Of a stretch of 64,000 nt of DNA, positions 9,452 through 17,491 are shown in pieces. The position numbers and the translations under genes were made by a program. The notes under the pieces were generated by a model. It had not been told where the DNA came from, did no database searches, and was given only the letters and a program-made list of their open reading frames with translations. The DNA comes from Streptomyces sp. JJ66 (GTDB taxonomy: Bacteria > Actinomycetota > Actinomycetes > Streptomycetales > Streptomycetaceae). How positions within the stretch are numbered: the first letter of the stretch is position 1; every line of letters begins with the position of its first letter. The DNA lies in contig NZ_JAEVFI010000001.1 of the NCBI RefSeq assembly GCF_019303495.1, positions 186,001 through 250,000 of the forward strand, read 5' to 3'.

Positions 9452-11212
9452 TCACACCCGCGCCACCACCGCCGCGTGCGCGGGCAGCCGGGTGCCGTCG
9501 CAGGGCCGGGAGGCGGCAAGCCGGGTGCCGCGGGCCAGGGCGGGCACGTCGGCGTCGGTGTCGGCGAGGTTGACGGCGACGAGCAGCGTCCCGTGCTCCA
9601 CGGTCAGCCAGCGCCCCTCCGGTGCGCCGGTCTCCACCCTGACCTCGTCCAGCGGCAGGTTCGCCGCCAGGTGCCGGTGCCGGATCGCGAGCAGCTGGCG
9701 GTGCCAGTCCAGCAGGCGGGCGTGCGGCTCGCGGGTGGGCTCGGACCAGTCCAGGCTGGAGCGCTCGCGGGTGGCCGGGTCCTGGGGGTCGGGGATGTCC
9801 TCGGCCGCCCAGCCGTGCTCGGCGAACTCGCGTCGGCGTCCGGTGCTCACCGCCTCGGCCAGCTCGGGGTCGGGATGGTCGGTGAAGTACTGCCAGGGCG
9901 TGGCCGCGCCCCACTCCTCGCCCATGAACAGCATCGGCGTCAGCGGCCCGCACAGCACCAGCGCGGCGGCGCAGGCGGCCAGGCCGGGGCTGACGGAGGG
10001 CGCGAGCCGGTCACCCAGCGCCCGGTTGCCGATCTGGTCGTGGGTCTGGGCGTAGCCGACGAACCGGTGCGCGGGCGTGCCCGGCGGCAACCGGCGGCCG
10101 TGCCCCCGGCCCCGGAAGCTGGAGTAGGTGCCGTCGTGGAAGAAGGCGCCGGTGAGCGTCTTGGCGAGGGCGGCCAGCGGGTCGCGGGCGAAGTCGGCGT
10201 AGTAGCCCTGCGCCTCGCCGGTGAGCGCGGTGTGCAGTGCGTGGTGGAAGTCGTCGTTCCACTGCCCGTGCAGCCCGAGCCCGTGGGCCGCGCGGGGCGC
10301 GGTGGTGCGCGGGTCGTTCTGGTCGGACTCGGCGATCAGGAACAGCGGGCGGCCCAGTTCGGCGGCGAGCGCGTCCACGGCGGCGGAGAGTTCGGCGAGG
10401 AAGTGCCCGGCCCGGGTGTCGGCGAGCGCGTGCACCGCGTCCAGGCGCAGCCCGTCCAGCCGGTAGTCGCGCAGGAACGCCAGGGCGCTGCCGATGAAAT
10501 AGGCCCGTACCTCGTCGGAGCCGGGCGCGTCCAGGTTGACGGCGGCGCCCCACGGTGTGTGGTGGCGGGTGGTGAAGTAGGGGCCGAAGGCGGGGAGCTG
10601 GTTACCGGACGGGCCGAGGTGGTTGTGCACGACGTCCAGCACGACGCCGAGGCCGTGGCCGTGGGCCGCGTCCACGAAGGCGCGCAGGCCCTTGGGGCCG
10701 CCGTAGGGCTCGTGCACCGCCCACGGCGCCACCCCGTCGTAGCCCCAGCCGTGCCGCCCGGGGAACGGGCACAGCGGCATGAGCTGCACGTGGGTGACGC
10801 CGAGTTCGGCGAGATGGCCCAGGTGGCGGGCGGCGGTGGCGAGGGTGCCCGCGCGGGTGAACGTGCCGACGTGCAGCTCGTAGAGCACCGCGCCGGGCAG
10901 CCCGCGTCCGGGCCAGGGGTGCTCCCAGGCGGCGTCGTCCGGTACGACGACGGCGCTCAGCGCTTCGGGGCCGTCCGGCTGGCGGCGGGAGCGCGGGTCG
11001 GGGCGGGGCGGGGCGCCGTCCAGCAGGAACCCGTAGCGGTCTCCGGGGTCCGCCGCCGCCCGGGTCTGCCACCAGCCCGGCCGGGCCGGGTCGCGCTCCA
11101 TGGGGTGGTCCGGGCCGCGCGGGACGCCCGTCCCGTCGTCGCCTTGCCGGGCGAGCCGCAGCGCCACCCGCTTAGCCTCCGGTGCCCACACGTCGAACAG
11201 CATGCCCCCCAT
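9452..11212 (-). CDS. treZ: Malto-oligosyltrehalose trehalohydrolase
   Basis: GH13 hydrolase that releases trehalose from maltooligosyltrehalose. Sequence landmarks are MLFDVWAPEAKRVALRL (N-terminal CBM48-like domain), DVVHNHLGPSGN (region I), GLRLDAVHAL (nucleophile Asp) and FLIAESDQND (acid/base Glu), then THDQIGNRALGDRL (region IV), all typical of TreZ. The start is uncertain: ATG 11212 (586 aa) or ATG 11203 (583 aa), both close to where the family begins; the open frame runs on to 11347 with a low-complexity tail that I reject. Transcribed after treY, from which it is separated by about 170 nt. Confidence 0.93.
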   Translation of the reverse strand: MGGMLFDVWAPEAKRVALRLARQGDDGTGVPRGPDHPMERDPARPGWWQTRAAADPGDRYGFLLDGAPPRPDPRSRRQPDGPEALSAVVVPDDAAWEHPWPGRGLPGAVLYELHVGTFTRAGTLATAARHLGHLAELGVTHVQLMPLCPFPGRHGWGYDGVAPWAVHEPYGGPKGLRAFVDAAHGHGLGVVLDVVHNHLGPSGNQLPAFGPYFTTRHHTPWGAAVNLDAPGSDEVRAYFIGSALAFLRDYRLDGLRLDAVHALADTRAGHFLAELSAAVDALAAELGRPLFLIAESDQNDPRTTAPRAAHGLGLHGQWNDDFHHALHTALTGEAQGYYADFARDPLAALAKTLTGAFFHDGTYSSFRGRGHGRRLPPGTPAHRFVGYAQTHDQIGNRALGDRLAPSVSPGLAACAAALVLCGPLTPMLFMGEEWGAATPWQYFTDHPDPELAEAVSTGRRREFAEHGWAAEDIPDPQDPATRERSSLDWSEPTREPHARLLDWHRQLLAIRHRHLAANLPLDEVRVETGAPEGRWLTVEHGTLLVAVNLADTDADVPALARGTRLAASRPCDGTRLPAHAAVVARV

Positions 11213-11338
11213 GGTCGGCTGCCCAGGCTCCGGGCGCCATGCCGCGAGGCCCGGCCGCCCCCCACACTCGGCCCGCGCACGGCTGAGCGTGAGCGGCGCG
11301 GGGCGATGCGGTGACGTGCCAGTGGTGCGCCTCGCGCG

Positions 11339-11381
11339 GTGACGCATGCCCCCGGGGGCCGCAGCGCGCGGCCGGCGTCAC
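11339..11381 (-). terminator. Possible hairpin after treY
   Basis: GTGACGC (11339-11345) pairs with GCGTCAC (11375-11381), with further internal GC pairing including CCCCCGGGGG. It begins two bases beyond the treY stop, between treY and treZ. It could terminate or attenuate transcription, or simply be a GC-rich fold. Confidence 0.35.
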
Positions 11382-11382
11382 G

Positions 11383-13761
11383 TCAGTCCGGCCGCACCAG
11401 CAGCGCCACCGGCCGCTCGGCCAGCAGCTCCGCGAGCCCGGCCCCTCCACCACGACCCGTCACCTCCCGCCCGGACAGCGCCTCCCGCCACCGCCCGCCG
11501 GGCAGCGGCAGCACCGTGTCCCGCCAGCCGCCCGCCTCCGCCAGCCGCCGCGTCAGGCGGGAGACGACGGTGACGACGGCGTCCGCGCGGATGAACGCCA
11601 GGCAGTGCTCCGCGCCCGGCCCGGTGGCCGCCAGCGGGGTGTAGTCCGCCTTGGCGCCGAACCACTCCGGGTGAGCGCGGCGCAGCCGCAGCGCCGTCCG
11701 GGTGAGGTGGGCCTTCTCGCTCCCCGGCCCGGCCTCGCCGAACGCGGGCGGGCGGCGGTTGTCGGGGTCAACGAGCGCGAAGTACGGCTCCTGCGTGCCC
11801 TGGTAGACGTCCGGGACGCCGGGCATGGTCAGGTGCAGCAGGGTCATGCCGAGCGTGGTGGCCCGGGTCTGCGGCCGCGCGGCGCGGGCGAACGCCGCCA
11901 GTGCCTCGCGCCCGGTGCCGCAGGGCCCGGCGTCCAGGTACCGCTCCACGCGGTCCTCGTAGGCGGCGTCGGGCTCGGTCCAGGTGGTGTGCAGCCCTGC
12001 CTCGCGCACGGCCTTCCGCAGCGCGCCGGACAGCCGTTCCCGGTCGGGGGTGCCCAGGCCGTAGGCGGTCTGCCACACCAGCCAGGCGGTGTGGGGGTCC
12101 AGCGCCCCGTTCGCGCCCCGGGCGGTCTCCCCCATCACCTGGCGCAGCAGCGTCGTCCAGCCCGCCGGGTCCTCGCTCAGCGCGGCGAGGCGGGCCCGGA
12201 CGTCGGCGCTGCGCTTGCTGTCGTGCGTGGACAGCACGGTCCCGGTGGCGGGCCAGTCGCGCTGGATGCGTGCGCAGTAGGCGTGGAACTCCCCCGGTGA
12301 GATCGCCGGTTCGCCCGGTTCGCCGCCCACCTCGGCGGCGGACAGCAGCGGCAGGTAGCGGTAGAAGGCGGTGTCCTCCACCGACTTGGCCCGCAGCGCG
12401 CCCGACACCTGCGCGAACCGCGCGCCGAACTCCCGCTCGGCCAGCCGCAGCGCCAGCCGGGCGACGACGTCAACGGTCCCGGCCTCCTCGGGCACGGTGA
12501 ACGCCGCGCGCGCGGCGGCGGCGAGGCCGTCCAGCAGTTCGGCGCTGAGTGCCGGGTCGTCGTCCGGCGGCGGGTAGAGGCGGTACACCGGCAGCCGCAC
12601 CAGCAGTTCGCGGATCGCGTGGGCCAGTGCCCAGTCGGCGTGGTCGCCGTGCCGCTCGTCCTCGGTACGGCCGAGCGCGGCCCGGGCGCAGCGCACTAGG
12701 CGGGTGACCTCGGCGGCCAGTTCGTGTGCGATGACCTCGTGCGCGGCGCGGTCCACGGTCGGCTCCCAGCGGCCGCCCGCATCGTCGGCCACCTGGGTGA
12801 CCTCGCGGTACAGCCCGGCGAGCCGGTCGGCGCCCTGGGGATCGACGAAGACGGCGTCGAGGTGGCGCAGCGCGTCGTAGCCGGTGGTCCCGGCGACGGG
12901 CCAGCCTGCGGGCAGCGCCTCGCGGGGGCCGAGGATCTTCTCCACGACGGTCCACGCGCCGCCGGTGCGCTCGTGCAAGCGGCGCAGGTAGGCGCCCGGA
13001 TCGGCGAGGCCGTCGGGGTGGTCCACGCGCAGCCCGTCGATGACGCCCTCGTGCAGCAGGGCCAGGACGCGTTCGTGGGTGGCGTCGAAGACGTCCGGGT
13101 CCTCCACGCGCACGCCGATGAGTTCACAGACGGAGAAGAAGCGGCGGTAGTTCAGCTCGGTACGGGCCAACCGCCACCAGGCGAGCCGGTAGTGCTGGGC
13201 GTCCAGCAGTTCGGGCAGCGGGAGGTGTTCGGTGCCCGCGCGGAGCGGGAAACGGTGCTCGGCGTAGTGCAGCTCGCCGCCGGTGACGCTGAAGGCATCC
13301 AGCTCGTCGCTGAGCCGCCCGCCGAGCACGGGCAGCAGCAGTCTGCCGCCACCGGCCGCCCAGTCGATGTCGAACCAGTGCGCGTACGGGGAGCCGGGGC
13401 CGTCGGCGAGCACGGACCACAGCGGGGCGTTCCGTGAGATCGGCGCGGGAACCGCCATGTGGTTGGGCACGATGTCCACGACCAGGCCGAGGCCGTGCTC
13501 GCGGGCGGTGCGGGCCAGGGCGCGCAGCCCCGCCTCGCCGCCGAGTTCGGCCCGTACCCGGGTGTGGTCGGTGACGTCGTAGCCGTGCGTGGAGCCGGGC
13601 ACGGCCTCCAGCACGGGTGACAGGTGCAGGTGGGAGACGCCGAGTGCGGCGATCGCGGGGACGTCGCGGGCGGCGGCGGCGAACGGGTAGTCGGGCTGCA
13701 GCTGGAGCCGGTATGTCGCGGTGGGCACCGCGGCGGCGGGACGCGCTGGAGGCTCGGACAC
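11383..13761 (-). CDS. treY: Maltooligosyl trehalose synthase
   Basis: GH13 isomerase that converts the reducing-end alpha-1,4 bond of maltooligosaccharides to the alpha,alpha-1,1 bond of trehalose; 792 aa, the family's usual size. Motifs: TATYRLQLQPDYPF at the N-terminus, HLHLSPVLEAVPGSTHGYDV, DIVPNHMA (region I), GLRVDHPDGLADP (nucleophile Asp), VVEKILGPREALP (acid/base Glu), TVLSTHDSKRSADVRARL (region IV). GTG 13761 is used; a TTG two codons earlier is possible, and neither has a clear Shine-Dalgarno. Upstream of treZ on the same strand. Confidence 0.94.
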   Translation of the reverse strand: MSEPPARPAAAVPTATYRLQLQPDYPFAAAARDVPAIAALGVSHLHLSPVLEAVPGSTHGYDVTDHTRVRAELGGEAGLRALARTAREHGLGLVVDIVPNHMAVPAPISRNAPLWSVLADGPGSPYAHWFDIDWAAGGGRLLLPVLGGRLSDELDAFSVTGGELHYAEHRFPLRAGTEHLPLPELLDAQHYRLAWWRLARTELNYRRFFSVCELIGVRVEDPDVFDATHERVLALLHEGVIDGLRVDHPDGLADPGAYLRRLHERTGGAWTVVEKILGPREALPAGWPVAGTTGYDALRHLDAVFVDPQGADRLAGLYREVTQVADDAGGRWEPTVDRAAHEVIAHELAAEVTRLVRCARAALGRTEDERHGDHADWALAHAIRELLVRLPVYRLYPPPDDDPALSAELLDGLAAAARAAFTVPEEAGTVDVVARLALRLAEREFGARFAQVSGALRAKSVEDTAFYRYLPLLSAAEVGGEPGEPAISPGEFHAYCARIQRDWPATGTVLSTHDSKRSADVRARLAALSEDPAGWTTLLRQVMGETARGANGALDPHTAWLVWQTAYGLGTPDRERLSGALRKAVREAGLHTTWTEPDAAYEDRVERYLDAGPCGTGREALAAFARAARPQTRATTLGMTLLHLTMPGVPDVYQGTQEPYFALVDPDNRRPPAFGEAGPGSEKAHLTRTALRLRRAHPEWFGAKADYTPLAATGPGAEHCLAFIRADAVVTVVSRLTRRLAEAGGWRDTVLPLPGGRWREALSGREVTGRGGGAGLAELLAERPVALLVRPD

Positions 13762-13842
13762 GGTCAAATTCTTGGCCGAGCCTCACGCACCGTCAAGGTG
13801 GGCCGGGCGACCGGGTGGCGGCAGCCCCCGCACGCCCCGGTC

Positions 13843-14115
13843 CTACCCGTCCGGGTCGAGCTGGTGAATCTCATTCCGCTCGATCTGCGACACACGTGCT
13901 TGGGACACGCCCACCGCCGTCGCCACGTCGGCCTGCGTGAGTCCCTGCTCCTCACGGATCTGCCGCAGGTGGTAGCCGAGGACGTACGCCTCGGTCCTGA
14001 CGCGCGCTTCCTCCTGACCCGCCGCCCACTCCTCCTCACTCACGTCCGGCCGCACTTCCCGCATCCGCCGCTTCACATCGTCCCAAGCATCACCTGCCGA
14101 CGTGGACGTTGGCAT
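13843..14115 (-). CDS. XRE antitoxin-like protein, C-terminally truncated (90 aa)
   Basis: Third gene of the toxin-antitoxin operon. It has the long N-terminal helix (DDVKRRMREVRPDVSEEEW) and helix-turn-helix (LTQADVATAVGVSQARVSQIER) of HigA-like antitoxins, but stops after NEIHQLDPDG. The preceding antitoxin and family members I know continue for about 25-30 residues with a beta hairpin (RSYVEAIGGKLKVVADFGD in the neighbour). That segment is missing and I cannot find it in the other frames of the following 80 bases. The ATG shares one base with the upstream stop (TGATG). It could still bind DNA as a repressor, or be a decaying duplicate. Confidence 0.75.
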   Translation of the reverse strand: MPTSTSAGDAWDDVKRRMREVRPDVSEEEWAAGQEEARVRTEAYVLGYHLRQIREEQGLTQADVATAVGVSQARVSQIERNEIHQLDPDG

Positions 14116-14453
14116 CAGGCCACCGTGTACTCAGTGTCACCGAAATCCGCGACCACTTTGAGTTTCCCGCCGATCGCCTCGACATATGATCGCAGCGTGG
14201 CTACTTCGGTCCTGTCGGTCTCACCGTGCTCGATGGCCGAAACCCTGGGCGCGGAAACGCCCATCGAAACAGCGACATCGCGCTGAGTCAGCGACTGTTC
14301 CCGGCGAATTTCCGCCAGCCGATACGCCCGCACTTCTGCGTGCAGCCGTTCCATGGCGGCCTGCTTCTCCTGTGCGGTACGTGTGGGCACGCCAGCCGCT
14401 TCGCGGCGTGCGCGAGCCTGGCGCTTGACCTCTTCCCAGCTGACGTGACTCAT
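14115..14453 (-). CDS. HigA-like XRE antitoxin
   Basis: Antitoxin of 112 aa, expected to bind and neutralise the toxin encoded just upstream and to repress the operon. Its helix-turn-helix is LTQRDVAVSMGVSAPRVSAIEHGETDR (about residues 55-80), followed by the conserved C-terminal segment LRSYVEAIGGKLKVVADFGD. The start overlaps the toxin stop by 4 nt (ATGA). Toxin-first order is the HigBA arrangement. The antitoxin is complete, in contrast to the shortened paralogue after it. Confidence 0.85.
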   Translation of the reverse strand: MSHVSWEEVKRQARARREAAGVPTRTAQEKQAAMERLHAEVRAYRLAEIRREQSLTQRDVAVSMGVSAPRVSAIEHGETDRTEVATLRSYVEAIGGKLKVVADFGDTEYTVA

Positions 14454-14827
14454 TCGTACTCCCTGCTTGCCAGTTCGGCGAGATGTTGTTCGTAGCGCTT
14501 ATCGGCGAGGGGAACGTTGCGCTCGTACCAACCTTTCCAGTCTCCTGCCTTGTCTCCCGCCACTAGGAGAACCGCCGTGCGCGCCGGATCGAAGGCGAAG
14601 AGGATGCGAATTTCGCTTCGGCCCGCAGAGCCCGGCCGCAGTTCCTTTAGGTGGTGGTGCTCAGCACCCTTGACGCGATCAACGAGGGGCCGACCGAGGG
14701 TAGGACCTTCTATAGCCAAGGTGTCGATCGCGTCCTCTACTTCGTCTGCGGACCGCGCGTCCTTCTCGGAGAGGGCGTCGAACCAATCCGCGACCTCTGC
14801 AACCAGCACTACATCCCATTGAGCCAC
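14450..14827 (-). CDS. RelE/HigB-like (Gp49 family) toxin
   Basis: Predicted ribosome-dependent mRNA interferase or related growth inhibitor; 125 aa, starting MAQWDVVLVAEVADWFDAL and with the family's central IEGPTLGRPLVDRVKGAEHHHLKELRPGSAGRSEIRILFAFDP segment, then AVLLVAGDKAGDWKGWY. The basic/aromatic residues of the beta-sheet face (R, H, K in KGAEHHHLKELR and R in RSEIRILF) are kept, so it is probably active. GTG start without an obvious Shine-Dalgarno. Coupled by 4-nt overlap to the antitoxin gene. Confidence 0.85.
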   Translation of the reverse strand: MAQWDVVLVAEVADWFDALSEKDARSADEVEDAIDTLAIEGPTLGRPLVDRVKGAEHHHLKELRPGSAGRSEIRILFAFDPARTAVLLVAGDKAGDWKGWYERNVPLADKRYEQHLAELASREYE

Positions 14828-14836
14828 GCGGACGAG

Positions 14837-14854
14837 GTTAACGCAACCATTAAC
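14837..14854. promoter_or_regulatory. Candidate promoter/operator of the toxin-antitoxin operon
   Basis: GTTAAC at 14837-14842 (itself a palindrome) and a second TTAAC at 14850-14854 stand out as AT-rich in this GC-rich genome and sit about 10-27 bases upstream of the toxin start. HigA-type antitoxins bind short repeated elements at this place. No site has been compared, so this is a positional guess. Confidence 0.3.
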
Positions 14855-14911
14855 AAGCGGGCTTCCGCTTTCCGCATGGCCACCCGAACGGGTGAGACTC
14901 TGGGGCTCCGC

Positions 14912-15319
14912 TCACCCCTCCCTCGGCGTCAGGCGCAGGGAGACGGAGTTGATGCAGTAGCGCTCGTCGGTCGGGGTCGGGTAGCCCTCGCCACGGAAGA
15001 CGTGACCCAGGTGGGAGCCGCAGCGGGCGCAGCGGACCTCGGTGCGCGTCATGCCGAAGCTGTGGTCGTCCCGCAGCTCGACGGCCGAGGAGTCGGCCGG
15101 GTCGTAGAAGGACGGCCAGCCGCAGTGGGAGGCGAACTTGGTGTCGGAGCGGAACAGCTCGGCGCCGCAGGCCCGGCAGGAGTAGACGCCCTCGGTGGTG
15201 GTGTCGGTGTACTCGCCGGTGAAGGCGGGCTCGGTGCCCGCCTGCCGCAGGACGCGGTACTCCTCGCCGGTCAGTTCCGCGCGCCACTGTTCGTCCGGCT
15301 TGTCGATCTCGTAGGCCAT
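14912..15319 (-). CDS. msrB: Peptide-methionine (R)-S-oxide reductase
   Basis: Repairs methionine-R-sulfoxide in proteins using thioredoxin. 135 aa. Zinc ligands are the two CxxC pairs (Cys48/Cys51 in CRAC and Cys97/Cys100 in CARC); the catalytic cysteine is Cys122 in RYCINS, and HCGWPSF carries the conserved Cys66. The ATG shares one base with the murC stop, and GGAGGAG lies seven bases upstream inside murC, so the two are co-translated. Confidence 0.96.
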   Translation of the reverse strand: MAYEIDKPDEQWRAELTGEEYRVLRQAGTEPAFTGEYTDTTTEGVYSCRACGAELFRSDTKFASHCGWPSFYDPADSSAVELRDDHSFGMTRTEVRCARCGSHLGHVFRGEGYPTPTDERYCINSVSLRLTPREG

Positions 15320-16728
15320 CAGTGTTCTCCTCCGCCCTCGCCCAGGCGCGCCAGGATCTTCGGGCCGGCTTCGGTCACGTCACCGGCGCCCATGGTGAGA
15401 ACGAGATCACCGGGCCGCGCCATTCCCGCGACGGCGTCCGGTACGGCGGCCATGCCCGCCACGGGGGTGACATCGGCGCGGTGGGTGCGGGCGGCGTCGG
15501 TGACGAGGGCGCTGGTGACGCCGGGAATCGGGTCCTCGCGCGCGGGGTAGACCGGCAGGACGAGAGCGGCGTCGGCCAGGGCCAGCGCGGCGCCCATCTC
15601 GGCACCCAGCTCCTGGGTGCGGCTGAACAGGTGCGGCTGGAAGACGACCAGCACGCGCCCGGCGGGCGCGGCGGCGCGCATGGCCTCCAGGTCGGCGGTC
15701 ATCTCACTGGGGTGGTGCGCGTAGGAGTCGATGACCTGCACGCCTGCCTGCTCGCCGACGAGCTGGAGGCGGCGACCGACGCCGGTGTAGGTGCCGAGCG
15801 CGGTGGCCAGCGCGGCGGCCGGGACGTCGGCGGCGACCCCGGCGGCGAGCGCGGCGACGGCGTTGTGCGCGTAGTGCCGCCCGGGCACGGAGACGGTGAA
15901 CGTCAGCTCCTGCCCGGCGAGGCGGACGGTGACCTCGCTGGTCAGCCCGTGGGCGGTGACGTCCAGGATGCGGACGTCGGCGTGTGGCGACTCGCCGTAG
16001 GTGACCACCGTGAGGTTCGCCGCGTCGCGTACCCGCCGCGTCAGCTCGCGGGCGCCGTCGTGGTCGGCGGAGATCACCAGCGTGCCGCCGGGGCGGATCT
16101 TCGCGGCGAAGGTCTCGAAGGACGCGTAGATCTCGTCCATCGAGGCGTAGTTGGCGTGGTGGTCGAGTTCGACGTTGAGGACGATCGCGACCTCGGGGCT
16201 GTAGGCGTGGAAGCTGCGGTCGCTCTCGTCGGCCTCGGCGACGAAGATCTCGCCGCTGCCATGGTGGGCGTTGCTGCCGGGGCCGTCCAGGTCGCCGCCG
16301 ATGGCGTAGGACGGGTCCAGGCCGAGGCTGCGCAGGCTGACGGCGAGCATCGAGGTGGTCGTGGTCTTGCCGTGCGTCCCGGCGACGGCGATAGTGCGCA
16401 GCCCGGTCATCAGCCCGGCCAGGGCGTCGGAGCGGTGCACCACCGGGATGCCCCGCTGGGCGGCGGCGGCCAGCTCGGGATTGTCGGAGCGGATGGCCGA
16501 GGAGACGACCACGCAGCTGGCGTCCGGCGCGAGGTGCCCGGCGGCGTGCCCCACATGCACGGTCGCCCCCAGCTCCCGCAGCGCGGCGACGGTGCCGGAC
16601 TCCTTGGCGTCGCTGCCCGAGACCCGCATGCCACGCTGGGCCAGGATCGTGGCGATGCCCGACATTCCGGCTCCGCCGATGCCGATGAAGTGCGGCTTGT
16701 CCATCCCGGACGGGGCGGCGGCTGCCAT
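15319..16728 (-). CDS. murC: UDP-N-acetylmuramate--L-alanine ligase
   Basis: Cytoplasmic Mur ligase that adds L-Ala to UDP-MurNAc in peptidoglycan synthesis. 469 aa. The N-terminal Rossmann part starts with HFIGIGGAGMSGIATIL (about residues 13-29). The ATP-binding P-loop GTHGKTTTTSM and the Mur ligase central and C-terminal domains follow (YAHHPSEMTADLEAM). A GAGGAGA ribosome-binding site is 7-8 bases upstream of ATG 16728. In Streptomyces this murC is separate from the main dcw cluster and paired with msrB, as here. Confidence 0.96.
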   Translation of the reverse strand: MAAAAPSGMDKPHFIGIGGAGMSGIATILAQRGMRVSGSDAKESGTVAALRELGATVHVGHAAGHLAPDASCVVVSSAIRSDNPELAAAAQRGIPVVHRSDALAGLMTGLRTIAVAGTHGKTTTTSMLAVSLRSLGLDPSYAIGGDLDGPGSNAHHGSGEIFVAEADESDRSFHAYSPEVAIVLNVELDHHANYASMDEIYASFETFAAKIRPGGTLVISADHDGARELTRRVRDAANLTVVTYGESPHADVRILDVTAHGLTSEVTVRLAGQELTFTVSVPGRHYAHNAVAALAAGVAADVPAAALATALGTYTGVGRRLQLVGEQAGVQVIDSYAHHPSEMTADLEAMRAAAPAGRVLVVFQPHLFSRTQELGAEMGAALALADAALVLPVYPAREDPIPGVTSALVTDAARTHRADVTPVAGMAAVPDAVAGMARPGDLVLTMGAGDVTEAGPKILARLGEGGGEH

Positions 16729-16813
16729 GCGCGGATCTCCTCGGGTCGGTGCGGGCCGGGCGGCCCCTGGGCGGCGTCCTGGCCGATTCTCGCACCCCGG
16801 GCGGACGGCACGA

Positions 16814-17491
16814 TCACGCCGGGCGGATCAGCCCCGCGGCCAGCCCGGCGGCGACGGCCGCGGTGCGGGAGCCCACGTCGAGCTTGTCGTAGATGTGCGT
16901 GAGGTGGGTCTTGACCGTGGCCTCGCTGATGAACAGGCGGCGGGAGATCTGCCGGTTGGCGAGCCCCGCGGCCAGCAGCTGGAGGATCTCGGTCTCGCGC
17001 GGGGAGAGCGCCGGACGCGCCGAGCGGACCCGTCCGAGCAGCCGGGCGGCGACGGTCGGTGCGAGCACCGTCTCTCCTCGGGCTGCGGCCTGCACGGCGG
17101 CGGCCAGGTCCTCGGGCGGCGCGTCCTTGAGCAGGTAGCCCGTCGCCCCGGCTTCGACGGCGGCGAGGATGTCGGCGTCGGTGCTGTAGGTGGTCAGGAT
17201 GAGCACGGCGGGCGGGTCGGGGCGCGCGGCGATCGCCCGGGTGGCGGCCACGCCGTGCAGCCCGGTCCCCATCTGGAGGTCCATGAGGATGACGTCTGGC
17301 CGCTCGGCGGTGCCCGCCTCGGCCGCGTCCAGGAAGGCCAGGGCCGCCGCGCCGTCGGCGGCCTCCCCGACAGCGGCCACGTCCGGCAGTTCGCCGAGCA
17401 GCGCGCGCAGGCCGCGCCGCACCACGGGGTGGTCGTCCACGAGCAGCACGCGGGTGGGGGCGGCCGGGCCGCCGGGCCGGGCGGGGTTCAC
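16814..17491 (-). CDS. NarL/LuxR-family response regulator
   Basis: 225 aa: an N-terminal receiver with the acidic pair VDDH, phospho-acceptor Asp in VILMDLQM and conserved Lys in YLLKDA, then a LuxR-type helix-turn-helix (LSPRETEILQLLAAGLANRQISRRLFISEATVKTHL). All phosphorylation residues are present. Its GTG overlaps the stop of the histidine kinase gene by 4 nt. The divergent ABC transporter operon 0.2 kb beyond the kinase is the likely target, as is usual for such pairs in actinobacteria. Confidence 0.93.
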   Translation of the reverse strand: MNPARPGGPAAPTRVLLVDDHPVVRRGLRALLGELPDVAAVGEAADGAAALAFLDAAEAGTAERPDVILMDLQMGTGLHGVAATRAIAARPDPPAVLILTTYSTDADILAAVEAGATGYLLKDAPPEDLAAAVQAAARGETVLAPTVAARLLGRVRSARPALSPRETEILQLLAAGLANRQISRRLFISEATVKTHLTHIYDKLDVGSRTAAVAAGLAAGLIRPA

